The position numbers and the translations under genes were made by a program. From an uncultured Clostridia bacterium (GTDB lineage Bacteria; Bacillota; Clostridia; Christensenellales; Aristaeellaceae), in the NCBI GenBank assembly GCA_946409855.1, contig CAMJXZ010000035.1, positions 1 through 15,562 on the forward strand: DNA of 15,562 nt, written 5' to 3'. Within the stretch, counting starts at the first letter, position 1; every line of letters begins with the position of its first letter. A model generated the notes under the pieces. It was given only the letters and a program-made list of their open reading frames with translations, was not told the DNA's origin and ran no database searches. Positions 1 to 7,873 of this stretch are shown here, one piece after another.

Positions 1-60
1 GATCTGACGCAAAATCCATCCCACATCTGCACATGTTCTAGATGAAAATCAGTATTAAGT

Positions 61-87
61 AAAAAATCCCGCCGGGGCAGGGCGGGA
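61..87 (-). terminator. Intrinsic terminator of rpsT
   Basis: Read on the minus strand, a 7-bp GC-rich stem (bases 87-81 with 73-67, CCCGCC/GGCGGG plus a T-A pair) with a 7-base loop is followed directly by six T residues (66-61). It starts 24 bases after the rpsT stop codon, the classic Rho-independent layout, and marks rpsT as the end of its transcript. Confidence 0.9.
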
Positions 88-111
88 AAAGAGGGTGAAA
101 AAAATATACGA

Positions 112-351
112 TTACTGGGCGGCCAGCTTTTTGCTCAGGCGGGCCTTTTTACGGTTGGCGGCGTTCTTGTGGATGACACCCTTCGAAACGGCCTTGTCCA
201 GCGCAGCGAAAGCGCCGGAAAGCTTTTCCGCATTCACATCAGCTTCGTACTTCTTAACGGCGGTCTTGACGCCGGATTTGATCATACGGTTGCGCAGGTT
301 CTTCTTCTTGGAAACCTTCACGCGCTTGATGGCGGACTTGATGTTCGGCAT
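112..351 (-). CDS. rpsT: 30S ribosomal protein S20
   Basis: Encodes a 79-residue, very lysine- and arginine-rich protein starting MPNIKSAIKRVKVSKKK, the typical N-terminus of bacterial S20, a primary 16S rRNA-binding protein of the small subunit. The alanine- and lysine-rich helical remainder, with HKNAANRKKARLSKKL near the C-terminus, fits the family, as does the length (usually 80-90). The frame stays open upstream to 408, but the ATG at 351 is preferred because it gives the canonical N-terminus and has a strong Shine-Dalgarno (GGGAGGTG) about 6 bases upstream. It is monocistronic, with its own sigma-A promoter and terminator, and is transcribed divergently from the protease/uvrB operon. 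Confidence 0.97.
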   Translation of the reverse strand: MPNIKSAIKRVKVSKKKNLRNRMIKSGVKTAVKKYEADVNAEKLSGAFAALDKAVSKGVIHKNAANRKKARLSKKLAAQ

Positions 352-421
352 GTTTTTCACCTCCCTGACAGGATTCAATGCATCCCCGCGCGTGATACGG
401 CCGCGCAAGTCAACATTTGAT

Positions 422-450
422 ATAATACCACGCTCTGATCAAAATGACAA
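422..450 (-). promoter_or_regulatory. Sigma-A promoter of rpsT
   Basis: On the minus strand TTGTCA (450-445) and TATTAT (427-422) are separated by exactly 17 bases. Each differs from the consensus at one position. Transcription would begin near 415, giving a leader of about 64 bases that contains a small GCGCG/CGCGC hairpin (388-406) before the ribosome binding site. Confidence 0.85.
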
Positions 451-591
451 GTGCTTTTTGAAAATAATTTTGGATTCCCGCTGTACGGGCCGCTCCACGT
501 TCCGTGCGCATTCCGGACAGGCTTGTCCCGCGGGAAAAATCGTCCGGCTCCGGCGTGCCGGGCCGCCTGTGTTCCGTGTTCCGGACGGCTC

Positions 592-623
592 TTTACAAAA
601 TGCTCAAAGAAGGGTAATATAAT
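592..623 (+). promoter_or_regulatory. Candidate promoter of the protease/uvrB operon
   Basis: TTTACA (592-597) lies 17 bases upstream of TAATAT (615-620); a perfect TATAAT (618-623) overlaps this but would need a 20-base spacer. Either -10 places the start about 45 bases before the protease ATG. No LexA-type box (CGAAC-N4-GTTCG) was found here, although uvrB is SOS-induced in many Firmicutes. The rest of the 352-669 intergenic region holds the rpsT promoter and some GC-rich inverted repeats without a T-tract. Confidence 0.5.
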
Positions 624-669
624 AAAGGTTGGAAAGCGTGCCGCAAGGCGGGAAGCGGGGGAGAAGCGG

Positions 670-1590
670 ATGAGCGAAGAGATGATGGAGCGGGATCTGG
701 CCGGGGAAGCAAAGAAAGCTTACGGTCGGTGCGCCCTGCTGACCGCGGGCGCGGTGATCCTGTTTCAGACGCTGGGCCTGCTGACCGCCTGGGCGCTGTC
801 CCTGCTGGACCGGCGGCCCCCGCTGGCGTCGGTGATCGTGCAGCTGCCGCTGCTGTTCGTGCTGATCCCGGCGTATTTCCTGTTCCATCCGAAGGAGCCT
901 GAGGAAAGGCCGAAGGAAAAGCTTTCCCCGGGTGTTTTTTTCCGTCTGCTGCTGGCCGCGCTGACCATCACCTACGGCGGCAATCTGGCCGGCACCATGC
1001 TGGCGGCGATGCTGACCCTGGGCCATTCCGTCAACCGCCTGACCGATGTGATCGGGGAAATGACCCTCCCGATGGCGCTGTACCTGACGCTTTTGGGCCC
1101 CTTGGCGGAGGAGCTCTTTTTCCGCGGGACGATCCTGCGGCGGATCACCCGGTACGGGGAGGCGCCGGCGCTGCTGGTTTCGGGCCTGCTGTTCGCGCTG
1201 TATCACTGCAACGTCTACCAGCTGTTTTACGCCTTCGGTCTGGGCGTGCTGCTGGGCGGGATCTGCCTGAAGACCGGAAGCGTCTGGCCGGGTTTCCTGC
1301 TGCACGCGGTCATCAATTTCGTGGGCGGCGTGGTCCCGGCGCTGCTGATGAGCGATTCCATGGATCAGCTGTTGACTTATGCGGTCATCATGATGTCCCT
1401 GGGCGGAATGGGCGTTTATCAGCTGATCCGTTTCATCCGGTCAACGTCCTTTGAGCCGGGGCCGGAGGGGCTGCCCGTCCGGGCCTGCATGAAAGCGGCA
1501 GTCCGGAATCCGGGGATGATCGTCATGATGATTGTGTCCGTTCTCCTGATGGCGTATGATCTTTATTTTAATGTTGGGAGTTATTCCTGA
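670..1590 (+). CDS. CPBP-family intramembrane glutamic endopeptidase (CAAX protease-like)
   Basis: A 306-residue polytopic membrane protein of the CPBP (CAAX prenyl protease 2/Rce1-like) family. All three signature motifs are present: EExxxR (E147, E148, R152 in AEELFFR), FxxxH (F175, H179 in FALYH) and HxxxN (H212, N216 in HAVIN). Hydrophobic segments lie at about 21-45, 52-72, 90-117, 133-146, 165-205, 208-228, 235-256 and 283-300. In this family the conserved Glu and His residues form the active site; substrates are mostly unknown in bacteria, with roles in bacteriocin immunity and envelope regulation reported for some members. The frame is open back to 451, but that would run through the promoter; ATG 670 has a GGGGGAG site 6 bases upstream. 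The stop shares one base with the uvrB start, so the two are translationally coupled. Substrate unknown. Confidence 0.88.
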   Translation: MSEEMMERDLAGEAKKAYGRCALLTAGAVILFQTLGLLTAWALSLLDRRPPLASVIVQLPLLFVLIPAYFLFHPKEPEERPKEKLSPGVFFRLLLAALTITYGGNLAGTMLAAMLTLGHSVNRLTDVIGEMTLPMALYLTLLGPLAEELFFRGTILRRITRYGEAPALLVSGLLFALYHCNVYQLFYAFGLGVLLGGICLKTGSVWPGFLLHAVINFVGGVVPALLMSDSMDQLLTYAVIMMSLGGMGVYQLIRFIRSTSFEPGPEGLPVRACMKAAVRNPGMIVMMIVSVLLMAYDLYFNVGSYS

Positions 1591-3593
1591 TGATGGACCG
1601 GTTTGTTTTGAAAGCGCCGTACCAGCCCAGCGGGGATCAGCCCCAGGCCATCCAGGCGCTGGCGGACGGCGTAAACCGCGGGGAAAGCGCTCAGGTGCTG
1701 CTGGGCGTGACGGGCTCGGGCAAGACCTATACGATGGCGTCGGTCATCGAGCGGGTGCAGCGGCCCACGCTGGTGATCGCGCACAACAAAACGCTGGCGG
1801 CGCAGCTGTGCAGCGAGTTCAAGGCCTTCTTCCCGGACAGCGCGGTGGAATACTTTGTTTCCTATTATGATTATTATCAGCCGGAGGCGTATATCGCTTC
1901 CAGCGATACCTATATCGAAAAGGACGCCTCCATCAACGACGAGATCGACCGCCTGCGCCACAGCGCGACCGCCGCGCTGCGGGAGCGCAGGGATGTGATC
2001 ATCGTGGCTTCGGTCAGCTGCATCTATTCCATGGGCGACCCTTCCGAGTACGAAGGGCAGATGATCTCCCTGCGGCCGGGGATGGCCATGTCCCGGGACA
2101 GCTTCCTGCGCAGGCTGGTGGACATCCAGTACAGCCGCAACGACATCGGGTTTTCCCGGGGCGATTTCCGGGTACGTGGAGACACAGTGGAGATTATCCC
2201 CGCCGGAGAGTTCGAAAACGGGGTCCGGGTGGAGTTTTTTGGCGATGAAATAGACAAAATCACCGAGTTTTCGGTGGTGAACGGTCATACGCTGCATACG
2301 GTGCAGCATAAGGGGATCTTCCCGGCGACCCATTACGCCACCAGCGTACAGGGCCGGGAGGAGGCGCTGGCCCGCATCGAGGCGGACATGGCCCAGCGCG
2401 TCCGGGAGTTTGAAAACGCCGGCCAGCTGCTGGAAGCGCAGCGCATCGCGCAGCGGACGCGCTACGATATCGAGATGCTGCGGGAAGTCGGCATGTGCCC
2501 GGGCATCGAGAACTACAGCCGGTATTTTGACGGCCGCAAGCCCGGGGACGCGCCCTATACCCTGCTGGATTATTTCCCCAAAGGGTTCCTGACCATGATC
2601 GACGAAAGCCACGTCACGGTGCCGCAGATCCGCGCGATGTACGCGGGGGACCGGGCGCGCAAGGAATCCCTGGTCAACTACGGCTTCCGCCTGCCCTCCG
2701 CCTTCGACAACCGGCCGCTCCGGTTTGAGGAATTCAACGAGCGGATCGGCCAGGTGATCTATGTTTCCGCCACCCCGGCGCCCTACGAAAAAGAGCTCGC
2801 CGGGCAGATCGTGGAGCAGATCATCCGGCCCACCGGCCTGCTGGACCCCAAGCTGATCCTGCGGCCGGCCACCGGCCAGGTGGACGACCTGGTGGGGGAG
2901 ATCAACCAGACCGTCGAAAAAGGCTACCGGGTGCTGGCGACCACGCTGACCAAAAAGAACGCGGAAAGCCTGACGGACTATCTGCGGGACATGGGCTTCC
3001 GGGTGCGCTATCTGCACAGCGATATCCAGACCATGGAGCGTTCCAAACTGATCCGGGACCTGCGGACGGGGGTGTTCGACGTGCTTGTCGGCATCAACCT
3101 TCTGCGCGAGGGGCTGGACCTGCCGGAGGTGGGGCTGGTCGCCATCCTGGACGCCGACAAGGAAGGGTTCCTGCGTTCCCAGACCAGCATGGTGCAGACC
3201 ATCGGCCGCGCCGCCCGCAACGTGGACGGCCGGGTGGTGCTCTACGCCGACGTGATGACGGACAGCCTGGCGGCCGCCATTCAGGAAACCAACCGCCGCA
3301 GGGCCATCCAGGAAGCGTACAACGAGGCCCACGGGATCACCCCGGAAAGCGTGCACACCGCCGTCAAGGCGCTGCTGGAAATCACCGACCGGGTGACGGA
3401 CGAGCTGCCGGAGGACATGCCGGAGGATGAAAAGAGCGCCATGATCCGGGAGCTTGAGGACCGGATGCTGACCGCCGCCAGCGAGCTGGACTTTGAGAAG
3501 GCGGCCAAGCTCAGGGACGAGCTGTTTACCCTCCGGGGCGACAAGCCGGCGGACAAGCCGCAGACCCGCCGCAGGCGGAAAAAAAACCGATAA
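1590..3593 (+). CDS. uvrB: UvrABC system protein B (excinuclease ABC subunit UvrB)
   Basis: A 667-residue full-length UvrB, the DNA-damage verification helicase-like subunit of nucleotide excision repair, which takes DNA from UvrA and recruits UvrC. Visible features are Walker A GVTGSGKT (39-46), the tyrosine-rich beta-hairpin used to probe damaged DNA (YYDYYQPEAYI, 92-102), Walker B-like DESH (338-341), SATPA (393-397), helicase motif VI QTIGRAARN (536-544) and a C-terminal UVR domain (about 615-650) for UvrC contact. The tail is strongly basic (RRRRKKNR). Start is ATG 1590, overlapping the upstream TGA; ATG 1593 is equally possible. GGGAG at 1576-1580 serves as ribosome binding site. It lies between a membrane protease and a glycosyltransferase rather than beside uvrA, at least inside this window. 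Confidence 0.98.
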   Translation: MMDRFVLKAPYQPSGDQPQAIQALADGVNRGESAQVLLGVTGSGKTYTMASVIERVQRPTLVIAHNKTLAAQLCSEFKAFFPDSAVEYFVSYYDYYQPEAYIASSDTYIEKDASINDEIDRLRHSATAALRERRDVIIVASVSCIYSMGDPSEYEGQMISLRPGMAMSRDSFLRRLVDIQYSRNDIGFSRGDFRVRGDTVEIIPAGEFENGVRVEFFGDEIDKITEFSVVNGHTLHTVQHKGIFPATHYATSVQGREEALARIEADMAQRVREFENAGQLLEAQRIAQRTRYDIEMLREVGMCPGIENYSRYFDGRKPGDAPYTLLDYFPKGFLTMIDESHVTVPQIRAMYAGDRARKESLVNYGFRLPSAFDNRPLRFEEFNERIGQVIYVSATPAPYEKELAGQIVEQIIRPTGLLDPKLILRPATGQVDDLVGEINQTVEKGYRVLATTLTKKNAESLTDYLRDMGFRVRYLHSDIQTMERSKLIRDLRTGVFDVLVGINLLREGLDLPEVGLVAILDADKEGFLRSQTSMVQTIGRAARNVDGRVVLYADVMTDSLAAAIQETNRRRAIQEAYNEAHGITPESVHTAVKALLEITDRVTDELPEDMPEDEKSAMIRELEDRMLTAASELDFEKAAKLRDELFTLRGDKPADKPQTRRRRKKNR

Positions 3594-3620
3594 CGGAAAT
3601 ACCAAAGGAAATATATTATA

Positions 3621-4646
3621 ATGAAGAAACTGCTTACAGTCACCGTGCCCTGCTACAATTCGGCCGCCTATATGAAAACCGCCGTCGAAAGCCTCCTGCC
3701 CGGCGGTGAAGAGATCGAGGTGCTGATCATCGACGACGGGTCGACGGACGAAACCGGCGCCATCGCGGACGAATACCAGCGGCGGTACCCTTCGGTCGTC
3801 CGCGTCATCCACCAGGAAAACGGCGGGCACGGGGAAGGGATCAACCAGGGCATCCGGAACGCGTCCGGCCTGTACTTTAAAACCCTGGATTCGGACGACC
3901 GGTTCGACCCTGCATATCTGCCCGGGTTTCTGGACATGCTGCGGGATCATTCGGAAGAAGGGACGCAGGCGGATCTGGTCGTCAACGACTACGTCTACGA
4001 CCGGCCGGGGAAGCAGGCCGTGTACCGGATCCGCTACAGCCGGATCTTCCCCGCAAGGAAGCGGGTCGCCTGGGAGGAAGCCGGGCGTTTCGGCATGTCC
4101 AACCAGTTCATGATCCACGCTGTCTGCTACCGGACGGAGCTTTTGCGGCAGATGAACCTCACCCTGCCCAAACACGTGTTCTACGAGGACAACCTGTACA
4201 TCTACCAGCCGCTGCCCCATACAAGGACGGTGCTGTACGATCCGTCCCCGCTGTACGGGTATTTCGTGGGCCGGGCGGACCAGTCCACCAACGACGACGT
4301 GATCCTGAAACGGCTGGAAAACGTCACCTTCATCGCCGAAACCATGTGCTGTTCCTATACCTGGAAGGAAATGTGCGGGGTGCCGAAGAACCTTCGGGGC
4401 TATATGCTGAACAACATCTGCGGGAACCTCTGCACGGCCAGCGCCCAGCAGTTCCTGACCGGGACGGAAAAAGGGCGGTCGCTCCACAGGCGGATGTTTG
4501 AAACCATCCGTTCCTTTGATCCGGAATTGTACCGGCGGATCGTCCGAAATCCCCTTGGGTTTGCCGCCTCCCGGAACGGCGCCCTGGGTCGGGGAATGAT
4601 GGTGTTTTTTTACCGGCTCGTCCGCTCTTTCATCCGGGTGGGGTGA
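3621..4646 (+). CDS. Glycosyltransferase family 2 protein
   Basis: A 341-residue GT-A-fold glycosyltransferase. The N-terminus (LTVTVPCYNSAAYM, 5-18) is the usual GT2 nucleotide-sugar-binding start, followed by IDDGSTDE (37-44), the metal-binding DxD-type motif in LDSDD (89-93) and FYEDN (187-191), where the acidic pair is the likely catalytic-base region. YFVGRADQST (214-223) resembles the arginine/serine segment found after the acceptor site in many GT2 enzymes. There are no transmembrane helices; the last 20 residues form a hydrophobic, arginine-dotted helix that could sit on the membrane. Family members build cell-wall, capsule or teichoic-type polymers, but donor and acceptor cannot be assigned. 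It follows uvrB by 27 bases with an AAAGGA site and is the last gene before a terminator. Confidence 0.9.
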   Translation: MKKLLTVTVPCYNSAAYMKTAVESLLPGGEEIEVLIIDDGSTDETGAIADEYQRRYPSVVRVIHQENGGHGEGINQGIRNASGLYFKTLDSDDRFDPAYLPGFLDMLRDHSEEGTQADLVVNDYVYDRPGKQAVYRIRYSRIFPARKRVAWEEAGRFGMSNQFMIHAVCYRTELLRQMNLTLPKHVFYEDNLYIYQPLPHTRTVLYDPSPLYGYFVGRADQSTNDDVILKRLENVTFIAETMCCSYTWKEMCGVPKNLRGYMLNNICGNLCTASAQQFLTGTEKGRSLHRRMFETIRSFDPELYRRIVRNPLGFAASRNGALGRGMMVFFYRLVRSFIRVG

Positions 4647-4661
4647 CCCGGAACGTTTTTT
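4633..4661 (+). terminator. Intrinsic terminator ending the uvrB operon, overlapping a stop codon
   Basis: TCCGGGT (4633-4639) pairs with ACCCGGA (4646-4652) around a 6-base loop, and six T residues follow at 4656-4661. The loop and stem contain the glycosyltransferase TGA (4644-4646), so the hairpin is partly coding. A second, mutually exclusive hairpin, CCGGAA (4648-4653) with TTCCGG (4663-4668), uses the same downstream arm. Confidence 0.8.
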
Positions 4662-4717
4662 CTTCCGGATGGAAGGAATTTGCTGATGGATGAAGAATAT
4701 AAATAAGATTATCCATA

Positions 4718-4754
4718 CATCCCCGGGAGCATTGGGTCAGCCGGCTCCGGGATG
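4718..4754 (+). other. Imperfect inverted repeat upstream of the coiled-coil gene
   Basis: CATCCC plus GGAGC (4718-4723, 4726-4730) can pair with GCTCC plus GGGATG (4744-4754), an 11-bp stem with a 2-base bulge and a 13-base loop. There is no T-tract, so it is not an intrinsic terminator. It covers the alternative ATG at 4752 and leaves the chosen start at 4785 free. It could be a leader structure or an operator. Only a weak promoter candidate is visible before it (TATAAA at 4698-4703, no convincing -35). Confidence 0.4.
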
Positions 4755-4784
4755 TGCATCATGCCTGGTGGAGGTTGGATATTT

Positions 4785-7751
4785 ATGAGCAATCGTCGCT
4801 TCTGGATCTACGCGCTGATCGGCGTGGTGCTGGTCGTTTCCGTGGGCCTGCTGGGGCTGAGCCTGCTGCGGCTGAATGAAAACAACCAGACCATCGCGTC
4901 CCTGCGGTCGGCCAACAGCAACCTGCAGAGCCGGCTGCAAAACCAGAACGGTCCGTCCGCGGAAGAACTGCAGCAGGAACTGGTAACGGCGCGGAACGCC
5001 GTGCAGGAGCTGGAAACCAAGCTGGTCCAGTCGGAGGAAAACGTCAACCGGCTGACGCTCCGGACGGAAAATATGGAAGAAACCGAAGCCAAGCTGGTGG
5101 CCCTGCAGCGGCAGCTGGAGGAGGCGTCCGCCCGGGAACAGGAACTGGCCGGGCAGGTGGAAGCGCTGACCGCCCAGGCGGAAGCGCGGGAAAAGGAACT
5201 GGAAGAAAGCAGCACCGCTTCCCAGGACCAGTCCGCCGCGCAGCTGGAAGCGCTGCAGACCCAGGTGGAAACCCTGAACGCCGACCTGACGGCGAGCAGG
5301 AATGAGCTGGCGGAACTGGAAGAGCAGTACGCGGTTCTTTCCAATGAACTGGCGGATCAGCAGCTCAGGGCCCAGGCGGCGGAAGAAGAACGCGACAGCA
5401 AGCAGGAAGCGCTGGACCAGGTGAACGCGCTGAATGCCCAGTACCGGCAGAAAATCACCCGCCTGACAGAACAGACGGAGGCCCAGGCAAAGGAACTGGA
5501 GGAAAGCAGGAACCTTACCCAGTCTGCCGAGGAAGCGACCGGCCAGGCCGCCGTGCAGACGAAAACGCTGGAAGCCCAGGTGGAAACCCTGAACGCCGAA
5601 CTGGCTGAAAAGCAGAATCGTCTTGTGCAGCTGGAAGAACAGGCGGCCCAGCTTTCCCAGGCCCTTGCGGAACAAAAGAACCGCGCGGAGAAAGCGGAGG
5701 CCGATCTGGCCGGCAGTCAGACGGCGCTTACGCAGGCGAACGCGCAGAACGCCGAATATCAGCAGGAAATCGAGCGGCTGAATGAACAGGCGCAGGCCCG
5801 GGAACAGGAAGAAGGAACCCCTGCGCAGATCGGGGAAGAAACGGGCGGGGAAGCCGCCGCGCAGCTGGAAGCGCTGCAGGCGGAGCTGGACCATCAGAAT
5901 CAGCGGGCGGCGGATCTGGAAGAACAGGCCGCCCGGCTTTCCCAGGACCTTCAGGATCAGCAGAGCCGTACCCAGGAAGCCGAGGCTGAACTGGCTGCCA
6001 AACAGGCGGAGCTGGATGAGGCGATCAGGGAAATCGACCGGCTGAATGCCCTGGAAGAAGCGGGCATCCAAAAAGACTGGGAACTGGCCGAGGCGGTTCA
6101 GAAACGGCAGGAAGCGGAAGAAGCGCTGAAGGCCGCCCAGGAAGAACTGGCCGAAGCGCAGGAGACGCTTGCGGGCAGGCAGAGCGCCGAACAGGACGTG
6201 AACGCCATCATGCTGGCCGCGCTGACCAAGGACAACGAAAAGAAGGATCAGACGATCGCCGAACTGGAGGGACAGGTCGCGGCGCTGAACGAAGAAGTCC
6301 GGGCGCTTCAGGAAACGCCCGCGGCGGATCCGGAGCAGCAGGCCGCCTATGACCAGATGGCGGCGGAACTGCAGCAGGCCCAGTCCAAGGCGGACGCGCT
6401 GTACGGCGCCCTGGCCGACGCGACGACCGCGCTGACCGAAGCGGAAGATCAGGCGGCGAAAGCGCAGCAGGCGCTGGAAAAGGCCCAAAGTGAAAACAGC
6501 GCGCTCGCGGCGCAGGCGGAAGAACTGCTTCAGCAGAACGAGGCGCTGAACGCCCAGACGGAGGAACTCCGGGAAGCGGCCGCGAAGGCCCCGCAGGAAT
6601 CCGGGGAAGCGGAGCAGCTGAAGGCCGAAGCGGCCCGGCTGACGGAAGAACTGGCGGAGAAGGACAGGGAACTGGCCGCCGTCCGGGAAGAACGGGACGG
6701 CGCCAAGACGGTTTCCGCCGGGCTGGCCGAACAGATTGAGCAGCTTCAGCAGACCGTCGCCTCGCTGGAAGAAGCCGCCGCGCAGCAGGAAGCGGACCTG
6801 GAGAGCCGCCTGAAGGAACAGGCCGCCGCGCTGGAGGCGGAGCATGAGGACGCCCTGGCCGAAACAAAGGCCGCCAATGACGCCCTGACAGCCCGGGCCG
6901 CCGAACTGGAAGCCCAGCTGGACGCGAAAAATACGGAACTGGAAGAAGCCCTGGCCGCCCGTCAGGAAACCGAAAACGAGCTGACCGAAAAGACCGCGGT
7001 GGCGGAGACGCTGACCGAGGAAAACGAGGAACTCCGTCAGAACGCCGAAGAGACGGAAACGGCGCTGGCAGAAAAAACAGCCGAGGCAGAAGCGCTCAGG
7101 GCGCAGCTGGAGGAGCTGCCGACCCGGGAAGAGGCGGACCAAATGACCGCTGAACTGGAAGCTGAAAAGCAGCAGCGTCAGCAGACCGAGGAAGCGCTGG
7201 CCGCCGAAACGGCCAACGCGCAGGCACTTTCCCAGAAGCTGGCGGAAGCGGACGCCACCATCGAACAGCTGAACACGCAGGTGGAGAACCTGCAGATCAG
7301 CCTCCGCTTCCTGAGCAGGCACCTGTCCGCGGCGCTGCTCAACCAGGAAACGCTGCAGCGGAACCGGGATGTTCTGCAGGCCCGGCTGGACGGGCTGGAG
7401 GAGAGCACGGCATCCCTGAACGCCACCCGCGCCGAGGTGCAGCTCAAGATTACCGCCCTGGAAACCGCCATCAATTCCCTGCTGGAAAAGGTGACGGGTA
7501 CCAACATCAATCCCATGAACGTCTATCAGATCCAGGCGCAGATCGACGCGATGAAGCACCAGATCGACAGGATGCGGGAAAATGACGCCGCGCTGGGCGT
7601 ATCCTCCGAAGAAACGCAGGCGGAAATCAGCAAGCTGATCGAACAGATCGAGGCGCTGAACGCCCTTTTGACCGCGATGGAGCTGGACGGCGAGATCACG
7701 CCCTCCGCCCCGGTCCGCGACCCGTCTCCCGTCGTGCCGGACGATGACTGA
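4785..7751 (+). CDS. Large membrane-anchored coiled-coil protein of unknown function
   Basis: A 988-residue protein. MSNRRFW precedes one hydrophobic segment (about 7-28), an uncleaved signal anchor predicted N-in by the positive-inside rule. About 900 residues of nearly unbroken heptad-type sequence rich in Glu, Ala, Gln and Leu follow, interrupted by few prolines. Residues 150-421 contain three related units (see the repeat entry). The last part is less biased (NINPMNVYQI), and the tail is proline- and aspartate-rich (VRDPSPVVPDDD). No cysteine occurs from the chosen start onward, which suits an extracytoplasmic location. ATG 4785 is chosen over 4752 and 4761 because GTGGAGG lies at 4768-4774 and it gives a clean anchor. 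Coiled coils of this kind resemble many unrelated proteins by composition alone, so no function is assigned; a spacer, scaffold or envelope-tethering role is inference. Confidence 0.85.
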   Translation: MSNRRFWIYALIGVVLVVSVGLLGLSLLRLNENNQTIASLRSANSNLQSRLQNQNGPSAEELQQELVTARNAVQELETKLVQSEENVNRLTLRTENMEETEAKLVALQRQLEEASAREQELAGQVEALTAQAEAREKELEESSTASQDQSAAQLEALQTQVETLNADLTASRNELAELEEQYAVLSNELADQQLRAQAAEEERDSKQEALDQVNALNAQYRQKITRLTEQTEAQAKELEESRNLTQSAEEATGQAAVQTKTLEAQVETLNAELAEKQNRLVQLEEQAAQLSQALAEQKNRAEKAEADLAGSQTALTQANAQNAEYQQEIERLNEQAQAREQEEGTPAQIGEETGGEAAAQLEALQAELDHQNQRAADLEEQAARLSQDLQDQQSRTQEAEAELAAKQAELDEAIREIDRLNALEEAGIQKDWELAEAVQKRQEAEEALKAAQEELAEAQETLAGRQSAEQDVNAIMLAALTKDNEKKDQTIAELEGQVAALNEEVRALQETPAADPEQQAAYDQMAAELQQAQSKADALYGALADATTALTEAEDQAAKAQQALEKAQSENSALAAQAEELLQQNEALNAQTEELREAAAKAPQESGEAEQLKAEAARLTEELAEKDRELAAVREERDGAKTVSAGLAEQIEQLQQTVASLEEAAAQQEADLESRLKEQAAALEAEHEDALAETKAANDALTARAAELEAQLDAKNTELEEALAARQETENELTEKTAVAETLTEENEELRQNAEETETALAEKTAEAEALRAQLEELPTREEADQMTAELEAEKQQRQQTEEALAAETANAQALSQKLAEADATIEQLNTQVENLQISLRFLSRHLSAALLNQETLQRNRDVLQARLDGLEESTASLNATRAEVQLKITALETAINSLLEKVTGTNINPMNVYQIQAQIDAMKHQIDRMRENDAALGVSSEETQAEISKLIEQIEALNALLTAMELDGEITPSAPVRDPSPVVPDDD
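5232..6047 (+). repeat. Three tandem coiled-coil repeat units inside the large protein
   Basis: Unit 1 is 5232-5546 (105 codons, exactly 15 heptads), unit 2 is 5547-5852 (102 codons) and unit 3 is 5853-6047 (65 codons). Shared landmarks are QVETLNA(D/E)L, LEEQxAxLSxxL and I(T/E/D)RL(T/N) near the end of each. Unit 3 fits unit 2 if two heptads have been lost. Similarity survives in the DNA: a 25-base identity between 5260-5284 and 5575-5599 (offset 315) and a 24-base identity between 5235-5258 and 5856-5879 (offset 621). This indicates tandem duplication rather than compositional similarity alone. Confidence 0.8.
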
Positions 7752-7759
7752 GCCATGAT

Positions 7760-7806
7760 AAAAACCCGCTGCTTCCCTTTGTTTCAGGGCGGCAGCGGGC
7801 TTTTTT
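7760..7806. terminator. Bidirectional terminator between convergent genes
   Basis: CCCGCTGC (7765-7772) pairs with GCAGCGGG (7792-7799), and CCCT (7775-7778) with AGGG (7786-7789) inside. Six T residues (7801-7806) follow on the plus strand and five A residues (7760-7764) precede it, giving T5 on the minus strand. It therefore suits both the coiled-coil gene and the flavoprotein gene, which converge here. Confidence 0.9.
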
Positions 7807-7873
7807 ATACGGATGTTCGGATCACAGATCCCGCCCGGTCAGGCGAACGGGCACCCGGCGGGTTCCTCCGGCC

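Noticed and set aside
1..60. Gene fragment or RNA at the left edge.
   Set aside because: Only 60 bases beyond the rpsT terminator, with no open frame or structure strong enough to support a call.
451..669. Extended N-terminus for the CPBP protease.
   Set aside because: The extra 73 residues overlap the likely promoter and have no membrane-protein character; ATG 670 has a strong ribosome binding site.
1581..7559. Very long minus-strand open frames (968 residues at 1581-4487, 940 residues at 4737-7559).
   Set aside because: They lie opposite uvrB, the glycosyltransferase and the coiled-coil gene. GC-rich codon use makes reverse-strand stops rare, and the translations show only mirrored composition with no recognisable domain.
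7830..7862. GC-rich hairpin just after the flavoprotein stop as a separate terminator.
   Set aside because: The stem is bulged and no T-tract follows on the minus strand; the bidirectional terminator at 7760-7806 explains termination.
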